DNA of 64,000 bases from Circinella minor (lineage: Eukaryota; Mucoromycota; Mucoromycetes; Mucorales; Lichtheimiaceae), in contig JAEPRB010000191.1 in the NCBI GenBank assembly GCA_016758965.1, positions 1 through 64,000 of the forward strand, written 5' to 3'. The notes below the pieces were generated by a model. The model did no database searches. It saw nothing but the letters and a program-made list of their open reading frames with translations, and was not told the origin of the DNA. A program made the translations under genes and the position numbers. How positions within the stretch are numbered: the first letter of the stretch is position 1; every line of letters begins with the position of its first letter. This document shows, in pieces, positions 35,041 through 45,532 of this stretch.

Positions 35041-36279
35041 TTAATGAAATTTCCAGAAAATACCCCACATATTATAACAAAGATATAAAACAAAAATTAA
35101 TTGTACTAATACTAAAAATAAACTAAATAATTGATTTAAAGATCTTAATTTATTAATTAAAAGTACAAATTTGTAAAGTAAAGGTCGTTTAATTACAAAT
35201 TCTTTTTCTTCAAGTTTTATATTTGAAACTAAAATACTTCCGATTAGCCAAATTACAGACAAAATAATTGATAATAGAATAAATACGATAGGCAACATTA
35301 ATACCATAGTAAGATCTCCATCATTAGCTACAAATTGAGAAAATAAATTATCTAAACCATTAGCAAGATCGTCAATTAAATTATAAATAAAATTTATAAT
35401 TTTATCAAAAATATTGTTATCATCTTCATTTGCAGAATTAATTTTAAAATTACCATCTGCAGGAGGAGTAGTAGGTTGAGGAGGTAATTCTTCTCCATTT
35501 TGTCTATTTATACTTTCGTTTACATATACTAATCCGCCTAATCCAATAGCTCCTCCAAGACCTAAAGTTGTAACTTGTACTTTAGCAGTCGGTGGTAAAT
35601 TCTTTGCAGCAGCTACTGTGCCTGCAGCTACTGCTCCGAATACAGTAGCTGCTTCTTGAGCAGGTGTTGGACCGTTACTTGTATTAGAATTAGATGGATA
35701 ATTATGATTGTAAATATTAGTAATATTTGTAGTACCAGTTGAAGAAGAATCAGTTTCAGTAGTATCAGTTGAAGGAGAAGAATCGATAGGAGCAGTTAGA
35801 GAAATTATAAATTTATAACTTATATTAATAAATAATAATAAACTTAATCCTAATAAACTACTTAAGATAATAGTTAAATTATCCTTTAAGAATTCAATAA
35901 ATTCCATAACATTAGTATTTAGAGATTCTGATGAAATAATTGGTACAAATAATACAGATGCAAAACTATAACCATATAAATTATTCACACAATTTTGTTT
36001 TCTTACGATACTTTGAATAATTGCACTAATTATAAATAATATACCGAATCCACCAATTAAACCTGGCATAACCATTGAGAAAATCATAACAAAAGCGTGA
36101 GCTGTTACGATTACATTAAATAATTGATGATCTCCTTGTAAATATTGAGCACCAGGTCCAGCTAATTCAAGTCGAATTAACATAGAAAAGGCAGTACCAA
36201 TCATCCCCGCAAAAATAGAGAAGATAATATATAGAGTACCAATATCCTTAGCATTTGTTGAGAACAGCCATCTAACCAT
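35041..36279 (-). CDS. Chimeric ORF: cox1 exons 1-2 fused to an unknown membrane protein (412 aa)
   Basis: The first 79 codons repeat cox1 exons 1 and 2 joined without the group II intron. The only difference I see is at the joint (TCA here, TTC in the spliced gene). At GGATTCGGT, exactly the cox1 intron 2 site, the frame passes into foreign sequence: [14 protein letters not shown], a membrane helix, a Ser/Thr-rich linker, an Ala/Gly-rich segment and two C-terminal helices around [19 protein letters not shown]. The ORF at 47123-48292 is a relative (ISSxSLNxxVMxFIxFL, DDNN). The cox1-like leader upstream (to about 36396) is also copied. Confidence 0.78.
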   Translation of the reverse strand: MVRWLFSTNAKDIGTLYIIFSIFAGMIGTAFSMLIRLELAGPGAQYLQGDHQLFNVIVTAHAFVMIFSMVMPGLIGGFGILFIISAIIQSIVRKQNCVNNLYGYSFASVLFVPIISSESLNTNVMEFIEFLKDNLTIILSSLLGLSLLLFINISYKFIISLTAPIDSSPSTDTTETDSSSTGTTNITNIYNHNYPSNSNTSNGPTPAQEAATVFGAVAAGTVAAAKNLPPTAKVQVTTLGLGGAIGLGGLVYVNESINRQNGEELPPQPTTPPADGNFKINSANEDDNNIFDKIINFIYNLIDDLANGLDNLFSQFVANDGDLTMVLMLPIVFILLSIILSVIWLIGSILVSNIKLEEKEFVIKRPLLYKFVLLINKLRSLNQLFSLFLVLVQLIFVLYLCYNMWGIFWKFH

Positions 36280-36375
36280 ATTAGAAGTTGTTAAAATCCC
36301 TTTTTATTATTATTACTTATATAAATAGGTAATAATAATATTTAGTATTAACAATAGATATATTAATAATTTATT

Positions 36376-36396
36376 TATGATACTACCACGAGAAGG
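36376..36396 (-). promoter_or_regulatory. TTCTCGT-loop hairpin upstream of the cox1 duplicate
   Basis: The minus strand reads ATACC, TTCTCGT, GGTAGTAT: an inverted copy of the hairpin at 15246 upstream of cox1. Confidence 0.5.
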
Positions 36397-37022
36397 TATT
36401 AATCAAAGTATCATGGAGAAAAGAGATTATTTATAATTAGTAATTAATTGATCCTATTCATATTATTAAAAGGTTTTATAAATATCTCATAAATAAAAGG
36501 CTTAATATTAAGAGCCGGGGGAGTTCCCTCCCTGGCTCGGCCAGGCGCCATCAGGCGCCGGGTTTATTCTTTAAGACATTCCTAAATAAAAATAATAAAG
36601 ATTAAGTATAAAAATTACCTACAAATAATTACCTACAAATAATTAATCACAGATAATATTTTTATTAAAATGTGATTAAAATTAATTACATGTAAGAAAG
36701 GTTATAAATGTGATTATTTTAATCATAATAGTAAATTAATTTTATAACTATTTTCCATCTACAGAATTGTATGGTAGGGTATTAAAAAGAGATAAACTAT
36801 TTCAATCATCTATAAATGATTGACATTTAAATAATTTAAATGAAGGATAGAAATATATATATATATACAATATGAAACACTTAATTTTATTATCAAAACA
36901 AAATAAATAATATTATACCTATTATTAATAATAGGTATAATATTAAACTATCAAATAATTTTCTTGACACTCCCACTAAAACCTTTAGATTTAATTTAGA
37001 ATAAATTAATATTAATTATAAG

Positions 37023-37096
37023 AGACTAATTAACATATTTGGTAATGTACCGGACTGCAAATCTGGTTAAAAGTGTTCGATTCACTTATTAGTCTT
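37023..37096 (+). tRNA. trnC(gca): tRNA-Cys (GCA)
   Basis: Acceptor AGACTAA/TTAGTCT; anticodon stem CCGGA/TCTGG with loop CTGCAAA (anticodon GCA); T loop TTCGATT. Confidence 0.92.
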
Positions 37097-37162
37097 AAAT
37101 CTTAAAATATAATTATTATTATTATTATTATATTTAAACACTTTAAGTATAGGAAAGGGGGT

Positions 37163-38560
37163 GGTTAATTTGTAATAAATAAAATATTTAAATAATACAC
37201 CGTAATAATAATTCCAATTAGATTAATCCCAATTAAGAATAACATTAACAATCTATAGAATTTACTAGCCCAGGTGGCAAGCCCTCCGAGTAAGTCTTCA
37301 CCCCGGGGGCTAGTTTTAACAAACTTGTTTTGTTAAAATAGGTTTAAAAAACTAGCCCAGGGGGAGTACCTCCCCCTGGGTCTGTTTTAATATATTCTAT
37401 ATTAAAACTAGTTTTAATCTTTAGATTAAAACAGACCCCCGGGTGCAAGCACCCGGGGGGCTAGCCCCGCGCGCAGAGCGCGCGGGTCAGACCAGCGGGG
37501 TCGCGTAGCGGCCCCGCGGGCTCTCCCCCGGCCCCAATGGGCCGGGGGTCTGCCCGTTTTAAATAAAACGGGCTAGATTTTTCAAAATATGATAAAATTT
37601 TAACTAATCTTGGATGTTTTTTTAATAAATAATTTATCTTTTAAGTTAAATTTTTTCTAATAAATTAATTGTTAAAGATAAATATGGATATAACATTCCA
37701 ATACTAAAAAAGATCATTACAATACTTAAACCTTGTTGGATATTTTCAAAATCAATTCTTAATTCAAAAGGTGAATTAATACAAAATTTATAAGATTCCA
37801 ATTATTGAGAGTCTCTAGGAAATTCAGAGGATTCTGTATTACTAAAGAGAACAGATGATGTATTATTAGTACTAGATCCTGGTAATAGATTAGGAATATT
37901 TGAAGAAGATCTAACTACTGTTGAAGTTCTATTAATATTATTAATTCTATTAATATATTGACTTAATAATGTAAACCCACCTACAGCTCTAAATACATTA
38001 AAAAAGGCACCTACTCTAGCTTCAAGAGGAAATACATTTAAGATTTTAGAAGTAGCAATTCCAACACCTGTAACTGTAACTCCTGGGATTAAATATCTAA
38101 TCCCTTCTTTAGCAACTTCACTAGTTTTAATCTTTAGATTAAAACCGACCCCCGGCCCAATGGGCCGGGGGAGAGCCCCGGGGGCCAGTTCCCCGTGGAT
38201 GAGTCCCCCTGGGGACTAGCCGTTTTAATAGAATCTTGATTTTCAAATTTATGATTTACAGTTATTCCTTTATCTTGAAGTTCTTTTACAATTTTTTAAT
38301 AAATTCAGAATTAGAATTATTCGATTCAGCACATTTAACAATTTGGAAAGGCATGAATACTGAATATTCAAAGTAATTATTAAAAGCCCGGGGCCCGGGC
38401 CGAATGGCCCGGGCCCCGGCAAAGAGGCCTTCGGCCCCCCTCAGCTAAAATAATACAATACATTGTAATTAATAATAGCATAATTCTTTTTAAAGGAATA
38501 CTTGTAATAGCTAAATCTAATTTTTTAATTAATTTTATCCTAATCTAAATATTTAATATC
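37163..38560 (-). pseudogene. Decayed membrane-protein cassette ORF split by GC clusters
   Basis: From about 38560 the frames give an N-terminal helix (MLLLITMYCIILAE), then after a GC cluster (38385-38450) a piece with IVKCAESNNSNSEF, a break, and after another GC cluster (38130-38225) GIRYLIPGVTVTGVG with VGAFFNVFRAVGGF. A stop follows, then IVMIFFSIGMLYPYLS and NLLEKI. Beyond a 310-bp composite GC cluster a last helix remains: MLFLIGINLIGIIITVYYL, stop at 37163. The order of segments matches the intact cassette ORFs. Confidence 0.6.
37264..37575. repeat. Composite GC-cluster array II
   Basis: Same modules as 452-787 (GGGGGAG hairpin, CCCGGGTGCAAGCACCCGGG, GCGCGCAGAGCGCGC, GGCCCCAATGGGCC, CCCGTTTT/AAAACGGG). 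Order and orientation are partly changed and long runs are identical. Interrupts a decayed ORF. Confidence 0.85.
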
Positions 38561-38599
38561 CTTTATAATATATTTTCTAAAATTAGATATAATTATTAT

Positions 38600-38735
38600 T
38601 AATTATTATTAAATATTACCACACGCGTGCCCACCCTTTCCCCCATAAATTTACTAAATATAAGAAGATCATAGTAAATTTATGTACCAAGCAAACAATA
38701 TAATTTTTAAGTTATATTAATCAATAAATAGACTT
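38600..38735. repeat. Dispersed repeat with an 11-bp palindromic stem, copy 1
   Basis: ACGCGTGCCCACC is followed by TAAATTTACTA and, after 13 nt, its complement TAGTAAATTTA, then AAGCAAACAATATAA. A copy with few changes is at 59130-59258. Function unknown. The surrounding 38740-39446 is AT-rich with an AT hairpin element (39032-39090) and no gene. Confidence 0.75.
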
Positions 38736-39446
38736 AAAAATTTATCTTTATTATAAATTAATTTTATTATATATGCAGAATCTCATTATGAGACCCCATT
38801 AGTAATATTTATACACAACTACTATCCGTCACTTGTTGGTCTATTTTCTTTTTATTAAATTATTAATATCTTTATATAAAGATAAAAAATTTTAGGCCCG
38901 GGAAGCTTTCCCCTCAAGTCTCCTTGGGGTAAGTTAAATATTAATAATTCTTTTTAGGTTTAGATTATTAATATTTATTATTATTATTGATAATAGCTAA
39001 ACCCATAATTTTTTTATAAATAACTTTATAATCTGGGCCACTAAAAATGAAAATATTTTATTTTAAAATTAATTTTAAAATTTTGTGGCCTTGGTTCAGC
39101 CGGCGAAGCCGGGGCAAGAATTTCAAAAATTTATTATTAATTTATCTAATCATTAGAACTGTAATTCGGATATTTCCTGAATTTAGTGGTTTCGGAGACT
39201 TAATAATTAATATTTAATAATCTATTTAAAGGATATACTTTAAATAACGTTTAGAATTTAAATTTAAAACTATACTATTATATAAGTAAATAGTATATTA
39301 ATAAATTAATAATCTAAAAAGCAAAGCTTTTAATATTCTGTAGAAGTTAAATAACATTTGATTTTATAATCTAGCCCTAGATAAATTACCTCAGTGAGCT
39401 TGTCTATCTGGGCTAAAATTAAAATAAAATTTTATTTTATAATTAT

Positions 39447-39529
39447 GAGGAAACTACTGATTGGTCAGTGAGCGAGCTGTAAACTCGTGAGCCAAGTGCT
39501 CTATGTAGGTTCGAATCCTGCTTTCCTCA
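39447..39529 (+). tRNA. trnY(gua): tRNA-Tyr (GUA)
   Basis: Acceptor GAGGAAA/TTTCCTC; anticodon stem GCGAG/CTCGT with loop CTGTAAA (anticodon GTA); long variable arm GAGCCAAGTGCTC; T loop TTCGAAT. Confidence 0.95.
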
Positions 39530-39762
39530 AAATAATTGAAAAGATTTTCTTATATAAAATATATTTAGAATATAAATTATATAATGAATCTATTACAATA
39601 TTTATTTTTAATTTATCTTAAACCTGTGAGGCATATCCTATTCTTTAGAAAAAGTCCATTCCGAAGGTCCAGCTCAGCCTTGCTCGGATTTAGCCAAGAT
39701 AAATTTGGCTAAATCATTTTATTATAAAAGTAAAGTATAATTATAAATAATTATTTTTTATA

Positions 39763-39833
39763 TGCGGGTTGATGTAATGGAAGCATGTTAGACTCATGAT
39801 CTAGAAGTGGTAGTTCAAATCTATCATCCGCAC
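39763..39833 (+). tRNA. trnM(cau): tRNA-Met (CAU), probably the initiator
   Basis: Acceptor TGCGGGT/ATCCGCA; D arm GATG/CATG-like; anticodon stem TTAGA/TCTAG with loop CTCATGA (anticodon CAT). The TGCGGG start and weak 1-72 pair resemble fungal mitochondrial initiator tRNAs. Confidence 0.9.
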
Positions 39834-40264
39834 AATTTATTTTTATTTTTTCCATTATATTTAGTTTTAGGTATTAACAATATATTATAAAATTATTTAT
39901 ATTGATACTAAAAACTACTGGCTCTGGTTTTTTTAGATCAAAAAATAATATTTAATATATGTTATTTTTGAAGATATTATGTTATATTATTTAAGAAAAG
40001 TTTATATTTTAAACTAAAGCCTCATGAGGATAAACCCTCACCCCAAAGGGTAAGCCAATCGTGGGCCCTCGAATAGACTTTCTTTGGACCAGACCAGGTG
40101 CCAGGTTAATTGAATAGTAAATTTTATTCTAAAATTCAGGAGGCATCAGGTTTTAAACTTCCAATAATTTATAAACTATAAATTTTAATTAAAAGGAAAC
40201 CTTTTAATATTTAAACTAAGTTTAAATATTAAAATCTGTAATTTTTATTAAAAGAATAGATATT

Positions 40265-40605
40265 AGATTATTCTTAGGAACTTGAATAGTTAACCTAATT
40301 AATTTTAATTTTGGAGGAAAGTCCGGGGCTTATAATTTTAAATTAGATAGTTTATACAATATAGACTAAAGTTTAAATGAATAAACCATAATGAAATTAT
40401 AACATCTGGTGTGAACCAGGGTAATAATCAGAAAATATGCTATTTTTATTTATAATTAGATAATCATACTTAAATATTTAATAGCTGAGTAATATAACCT
40501 ATGGGAAGCCTTTTATTTACTAAATTTTTAATTCTTAATATTAAGTATATATAGATATATTAACTGTATTACAGAATCCGGCTTATCTAGTTCTAAGATA
40601 TTATT
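40265..40605 (+). ncRNA. rnpB: Mitochondrial RNase P RNA
   Basis: The two universally conserved halves of helix P4 are present: GAGGAAAGTCCGGGGCT at 40313-40329 and ACAGAATCCGGCTTAT at 40571-40586. A P1 stem can form between TCTTAGGAAC (about 40272) and GTTCTAAGA (about 40590). The spacing of about 260 nt between the P4 strands fits a reduced bacterial-type RNA. The product is the catalytic RNA that removes 5' leaders from mitochondrial tRNAs. Ends are approximate. Confidence 0.88.
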
Positions 40606-40612
40606 TAATTCT

Positions 40613-40775
40613 TTACCAGTAGACGCAAGGTCGCTAGTCTTTAGGTTGAAGCCCGGAGGCTTTTTTTAGTTTACTTATTCTTATTATTACCCAGTGGTGC
40701 AGGGCTCGCTAGCCTTTAGGTTGTGGTCTAGAGGCCTAGGCTAGACTTTGTTTGGCCTTGGCTAAGATAAATAAA
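40613..40775 (+). repeat. Two GC repeats of the CAGGTTGTGGCC type, downstream of rnpB
   Basis: AGACGCAAGGTCGCTAGTC and GTGCAGGGCTCGCTAGCC each lead into a TTTAGGTTG(T/A)(G/A)G segment and an inverted complement. Copies also occur at 34391 and 46560. The first might form the 3' end of the rnpB transcript. Confidence 0.6.
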
Positions 40776-41103
40776 ATTTATCTCAGTTTTTTAATTAATT
40801 AAAAAGTGTTAAATTAAAGATAATTTGATCCTTATGGACAAGTTATCATTTCTTTATATCTAAAAGGTGTTAATAATTTATATCAACTTAGCCTTTTCGT
40901 CGGCTTACCCTCCGGGCTAGATTTATTATAAAGCTTAGAATAAATTTAATAATTTATTTTAAGCTGAGGGAGGCTAGCCCCCTCTTTATCTTAAATCTTA
41001 TAATATATATTATTAAATATTATAAGATTATTTAATATTTTAAAAAGATTTAACTCTTAATTTAATACAGTATTATAAAAAATATTATTTCTATGCAAAT
41101 TAC

Positions 41104-41283
41104 CTAATTCATTCATTTGCAATTCCTTCATCAGGTTTAAAATTAATGCTATTCCAGATAGATTAAATCAAACATCTGTTTTAGTTAAAAAAAGAAGGAG
41201 TATATTATGGAAAATGTTTAGAAATTTGTGATGTATATTATATATTAATGCCAATTATTGTAGAAGTTATTTATATAAAATAA
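41104..41283 (+). pseudogene. Fragment of the cox2 3' end, frameshifted
   Basis: Reads LIHSFAIPSSGLKINAIPDR and LNQTSVLVKK, then after a one-base shift EGVYYGKCLEICDVYYILMP and IIVEV with TAA at 41283. This matches the COX2 copper-A domain (AIPSxGxKxDAxPGRLNQ, GVxYGQCSExCGxxHxxMPI). The Cys-x-Glu-x-Cys and Met ligands remain but His is replaced. No upstream cox2 sequence is present, so it is a displaced or duplicated 3' terminus. Confidence 0.78.
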
Positions 41284-41350
41284 TATCTAGTTTAGTTAAA
41301 CAAGCAAAATTGTTAATCTAATAATATTAATAATCAAATAACCTCCTTCC

Positions 41351-41461
41351 TTCAATTATTAATTCTTTTAATTCAATTATGAATTCTTTTAACTCAATTA
41401 TGAATTCTTTTAACTCAATTATGAATTCCTTTAACTCAATTATGAATCCCTTTAACTCAAT
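41351..41461 (+). repeat. Tandem repeat, 21-nt unit, about five copies
   Basis: Successive AACTCAATTATGAATTCTTTT units with small variations (TTCC, TCCC at the end). Short tandem array of unknown role. Confidence 0.9.
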
Positions 41462-41555
41462 TTAAAAATTAAATATAATTATAGTTATTCACCACTTCTT
41501 CACATAATTAAATTTAAAATAATAACTAATATCTAAAGTTTTTAATATTGAGTAT

Positions 41556-41606
41556 TTATCTAGAAGATTTGCAATCTATTGCATTACCAATTATGCTAGT
41601 TAGTCA
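41556..41606 (-). pseudogene. Truncated tRNA-Cys-like fragment
   Basis: The minus strand reads TGACTAACTAGCATAATTGG and TAATGC (acceptor and D-arm-like), then TAGA TTGCAAA TCT with anticodon GCA. No T arm follows. It resembles the 5' half of trnC at 37023. Confidence 0.4.
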
Positions 41607-41797
41607 AATAATTTTAATCATATGATTAATCAACTGGCTTACTTATAATAATAAAATATTTAATATAATTTAATATAATAGATAATCTATTTTTTATTAA
41701 TAAAAATTAGTATAATACTTACTTTTGTTCACTTACAAATTATTACCCATCCCTATCCTTTAATACCGTATAACTATATTATATATTAATGATTTAA

Positions 41798-41881
41798 TGA
41801 ATAGAGTGGGACTCGAACCCACAGGGACAGTTACATCCATAGTTTAGCAAACTACTTCCTTACCGATTCGGTCATCTATTC
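41798..41881 (-). tRNA. trnS(gcu): tRNA-Ser (GCU)
   Basis: Acceptor GAATAGA/TCTATTC; anticodon loop TTGCTAA (anticodon GCT); long variable arm GGATGTAACTGTCC; T arm GTGGG/CCCAC. Confidence 0.94.
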
Positions 41882-42004
41882 TACTAGAAGCACAGGTCCT
41901 GTTTAAACAGGACCTTGAGATTTTATTAATTTAATTAAAGGCCTTTGGATAGAAGTTTACCTTACGGACCAAATATAATTAAATTATTTATTTAATAATT
42001 AGTT

Positions 42005-42074
42005 TAGGGAATAGTAGAATCGAACTACTACCAGTTATGTGTAAGATAACCACTCTACCATTAAGTTAATCCCC
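42005..42074 (-). tRNA. trnV(uac): tRNA-Val (UAC)
   Basis: Acceptor GGGGATT/ATTCCCT with one mismatch; anticodon stem GTTAT/ATAAC with loop CTTACAC (anticodon TAC); T loop TTCGATT. Confidence 0.92.
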
Positions 42075-42146
42075 TATTTCTAAATTAAATGTATTATCTA
42101 AAATAATATATTTAGAATATAATGTTACTTATAATAGTTATATGAG

Positions 42147-42220
42147 GGTGAAAACCCGGGATCGAACCGGGAACCGTTAGTACCACAAACTAATGTTCTA
42201 CCAATTAAACTATTTCCACC
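42147..42220 (-). tRNA. trnH(gug): tRNA-His (GUG)
   Basis: Extra 5' G paired with the discriminator C, as expected for His; acceptor GTGGAAA/TTTTCAC; anticodon stem TTAGT/ACTAA with loop TTGTGGT (anticodon GTG); T arm CCCGG/CCGGG. Confidence 0.95.
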
Positions 42221-42474
42221 GTTTTAAATTTATTTTACTTTTAATTAAATTATAAGATTATATTTATAATATCTATAAAAGATATTTATTAAAAATCTCC
42301 GGGCCGTAACTTGGAGACTGCGAACCCTGCGCCCGCTGGATAATAAAAAATAATTTACTTTTAAAATTAATTCTATCTTAATTAATTTTTTTAATAAAAT
42401 ACTTATTAAAGACAAATTAATTATATTTAACTTAAGAAATATCTTAAGAAAAAATTAAACTAATATAATTTATA

Positions 42475-42549
42475 TAGCGTTCCAGAGGAGTTGAACCTCT
42501 ACCACCAAGAGCCGAAATCCTGTACTCTACCAATTAAGCTAGAAACGCT
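42475..42549 (-). tRNA. trnR(ucg): tRNA-Arg (UCG)
   Basis: Acceptor AGCGTTT/GAACGCT; anticodon stem CAGGA/TCTTG with loop TTTCGGC (anticodon TCG); T arm AGAGG/CCTCT. Confidence 0.93.
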
Positions 42550-42799
42550 CCGAAAGGACATTTATGAGATCACGAACAATTTTTCGCGTCCTAAAAACAC
42601 ATATTTTATAAATGTATCTAAAAATTTAATTATAACTAAAGCCTTGAAGGATATTTTGCTTTCAGAGTCCTTTGGGACTAAAGTTTATAAAAAACTTATA
42701 CTATTTACTTATAAACAAATTAATTTTACTAATGAAAAACTTGTTCTTATATTTTAAGAATTTTTATCTATTTAAATAATTGGTCCTTAGGACGATATT

Positions 42800-42862
42800 C
42801 GCCCCCAAGTTTAAAAATTTCTTTTTAAATAAAATCTTTATTTTGGGCCGGCTCGCCGGCCC
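42800..42862. repeat. GC-capped AT hairpin element
   Basis: CCCCCAAGTTTAAAAATT with TTTTTAAATAAA, closed by GGGCCGGCTCGCCGGCCC. Same family as 4053-4118. The remainder of 42550-43043 holds no recognised gene. Confidence 0.6.
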
Positions 42863-43043
42863 AAGGTTTCTATAATTATATATAAAATAAGTTAAAGAAT
42901 AATCCGACTCATCAGGCTTTGGAATCCTATCTGACCTAATAATCTAAAGATAAATATAAAAATTAAAATTTATTTAAAAAATAAGATGAGGAGGCTACTT
43001 TTTATAATAACCTCATTTATAATTTATGCATATTAACTATATT

Positions 43044-43073
43044 GTGTAATAGTAATAAGAATGCCATCATTAA
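43044..43073 (-). pseudogene. atp9 3'-end fragment (tail E, most decayed)
   Basis: Minus strand encodes LMMAFLLL, then diverges (LHN instead of YAA and stop). Last of the tails in the array. Confidence 0.6.
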
Positions 43074-43231
43074 TAAAATATTAAATAAATTAATATTAAA
43101 TAATTTAATATTAATTTAAGTAATTCCTCTGAATTTCATATAAATATAAGTTAACATAATTAATACCTGAGAAAGTAATATATATTACTACTATTTACTA
43201 AATTAAAATAATTATTAATAATTGGTAATAA

Positions 43232-43470
43232 TTATTTAGGAACTTTATCCACATGTTTGTCTCCATATAATTTAGTATAATAGTTAATAATTAAACCTAC
43301 TAGAGCTGATAAAGTAGCAAAACTTGCTAACATAAATGCATAAAAAGAATAATTAATAGATTCATTTGTATGTAAAGATTCTAAATCAAATAAAGAATAT
43401 TTTTAATTTAATTCATTGAATTAAATGTATCATTGTCTAATACTTTATTTAAATCTTGTTCATTAGTCAT
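43232..43470 (-). pseudogene. Truncated DKxPKW-subfamily membrane ORF
   Basis: Starts MTNEQDLNKVL at 43470, meets TAA, and continues in another frame with SFYAFMLASFATLSALVGLI and YGDKHVDKVPK, then stop. This equals the penultimate helix and loop of the ORF at 45533 (YGDKLLDKLPK); the last helix is missing. Confidence 0.62.
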
Positions 43471-43690
43471 AATAAATAAATTAATTAATTAGTTAAGGGA
43501 AATCTTATTTAGGATCAGGAAATATGATCTTAAATATTAAACAATTTATAAAAAAATTTTTGTATTTTTTATAATAGATAATATTCTAGTTAAAGGTAAT
43601 ATGATAGGAGGGGAGGGTGGGGATTACTTTTTAAGGTAACCCCCGAAGTTTAGATTATAGATGACTTTTATAACTAATATACACATTTAA

Positions 43691-43750
43691 TTACGCTGCG
43701 TATAGTAATAGAAATACCATCATTAATGTGAATAGACCAAATAAAGATGA
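43691..43750 (-). pseudogene. atp9 3'-end fragment (tail D)
   Basis: Encodes SSLFGLFTLMMVFLLLYAA and stop, matching the intact ATP9 C-terminus. The 45-nt block after the stop is shared with tails B and C, as is the GGTAACCCCC sequence further down. Confidence 0.8.
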
Positions 43751-43751
43751 C

Positions 43752-44064
43752 TAGCCCAGGACTTACCCAGGGGTATGCCAATCCTCGACTAGCCCGTTTT
43801 AAATAAATTTAAAACGGGCAGACCCCCGGCCCATTGGGGCCGGGGGAGAGCCCGCGGGGCCGCTACGCGACCCCGCTGGTCTGACCCGCGCGCTCTGCGC
43901 GCGGGGCTAGCCCAGGGGGAGGTACTCCCCCTGGGTCTGTTTTAATATATTCTATATTAAAACTAGTTTTAACAAACTTGTTTTGTTAAAATAGGTTTAA
44001 AAAACTAGCCCAGGGGGAGGTACTCCCCCTGGGTCTGTTTTAATCTATTCTATATTAAAACTAG
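43752..44064. repeat. Composite GC-cluster array III
   Basis: The modules of arrays I and II, mostly inverted, with the GGGGGAGGTACTCCCCC hairpin present twice. It separates a cassette ORF from its atp9 tail. Confidence 0.85.
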
Positions 44065-44072
44065 AAAAATTA

Positions 44073-44963
44073 TTAATTTGGAAATTGAAGTTTAATATTA
44101 ATTAAACCAAATAACAAACCTAATAAACTTAAATAAGTTAATAAATATAGTGCAAATAACACTAATCTACTAGAATGTTTACCTAAAGTAGCTAATTTTA
44201 ATAGAATAGGTCTAGATTTAACCCAATCTTTTTCTTCTAATCTTAATTCTCTAGATAAAATTCCTAGTCCAAAAGCTGTTAATACATATAAACCAGTAGA
44301 AGCTAAAATAATCATTCCAGTTAAAGTTTGATCAAAAGCATCAGTAGTTTCAATTACACTATTAATAAAGAAATCCCAATGTTCAGATTCATACATACTA
44401 TTAGCAACAGTATTAGAATTAGTTGATTCTTGAGATTGAGTAGTTGATAGAACTTTTAATGGTTCTGTCGAACTTTTAGACACATTAGAAGAATTAATGT
44501 TTGAACTATTTGATGCTGAAAATAATTTATTATCTCCAATTTTTGGCATAAAAGTTTGTTGTAATCCATAAGTTACACCAAAAGTTCCTAAAAAGACAGC
44601 TACTTTACCAAAAGGATGGGTAATATAAGATGCAGCTTGAGAACCAGCATATACAGAAATTGAACCATTAAGACCATTAGCAATTTTATTAAAAATAGTA
44701 GAAGTACTATTATCCATAGAAATAGTATGATTATGAGTAATACCATTATTAGCTAAATTTCCAAATTCATTTAAAGTATTATTTAATTGGTTAGTATCAG
44801 AAGTATTAGCAGAAGTATTAGAAGAATCATCTCCTCCTTCACAATATGCTGTAGGAATAATATCAGTAAATGTATTTAAATCAATATAAAATACAGATAA
44901 ATAGAATAATGTTAACATTAATGTTACAATAATAATTCTTAAATTATTTTTAAATAATTTCAT
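44073..44963 (-). CDS. Unknown membrane protein (296 aa), EEKDW subfamily
   Basis: N-terminal helix (about 9-27) and the motif IPTAYCEGGDDSS; Ser/Asn/Thr-rich segment; GKVAVFLGTFGVTYGLQQ; VANSMYESEHWDFFINSVIETT; two C-terminal helices around LRLEEKDWVKSRPILLKLATL. Homologous along most of its length to the ORF fused to cox1 exon 4. ATG start, no TGA. Followed by a GC array and then an atp9 tail. Function unknown. Confidence 0.75.
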   Translation of the reverse strand: MKLFKNNLRIIIVTLMLTLFYLSVFYIDLNTFTDIIPTAYCEGGDDSSNTSANTSDTNQLNNTLNEFGNLANNGITHNHTISMDNSTSTIFNKIANGLNGSISVYAGSQAASYITHPFGKVAVFLGTFGVTYGLQQTFMPKIGDNKLFSASNSSNINSSNVSKSSTEPLKVLSTTQSQESTNSNTVANSMYESEHWDFFINSVIETTDAFDQTLTGMIILASTGLYVLTAFGLGILSRELRLEEKDWVKSRPILLKLATLGKHSSRLVLFALYLLTYLSLLGLLFGLINIKLQFPN

Positions 44964-45393
44964 AGTATAAAATTTGAGTGCTTTTTTATCAATCGGTTTC
45001 TCTAGTTCTCATATACTTAAAAGTAACTGTAAAATTACCTTAAGAGGGGGCACGAAATATTCTTACCTTAAGTGAAAGGACAAACAATTTCTGCTTGAGT
45101 GAGAGAACGGACACATATGTGTCTATCCGGACTAATGAGATCCAGACAATTTAATTCCAAAATATTTGAAATTAAATTAGAAATCCTTACTTATATAAAA
45201 TTTATAAAAAAAGGCATAATTAAATTAATCTTAAAATTTCCTACCCTTTTCTAAAAAAAATTTAAAGTTTTAACAGATAATATTCTAGTTAAAGGTAATA
45301 TGATGGGGGGGGGGGGAGGGTGGGGATTACTTTTTAAGGTAACCCCCGAAGTTTAGATTATAGATGACTTTTATAACTAATATACACATTTAA

Positions 45394-45430
45394 TTACGCT
45401 GCGTATAGTAATAGGAATACCATCATTAAT
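45394..45430 (-). pseudogene. atp9 3'-end fragment (tail C)
   Basis: Encodes VVLMMVFLLLYAA and stop, about 100 nt after the 215-aa ORF. The downstream block to about 45310 matches those behind tails B and D. Confidence 0.8.
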
Positions 45431-45532
45431 ACAACAATGGAAAAAAGATTAAATTAATAATAAAGTGTATAAAATACTATAAATACTAGACTTAATATTA
45501 AAGAATATATAATAACAAAGACATTAGATTGG

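Noticed and set aside
41351..41461. Tandem 21-nt units as a CRISPR array
   Set aside because: No unique spacers between units; a simple AT-rich tandem repeat in mtDNA.
44073..44963. Calling the cassette membrane proteins toxins or immunity proteins
   Set aside because: The size and helices would allow it, but no sequence feature supports a toxic role; left as unknown.
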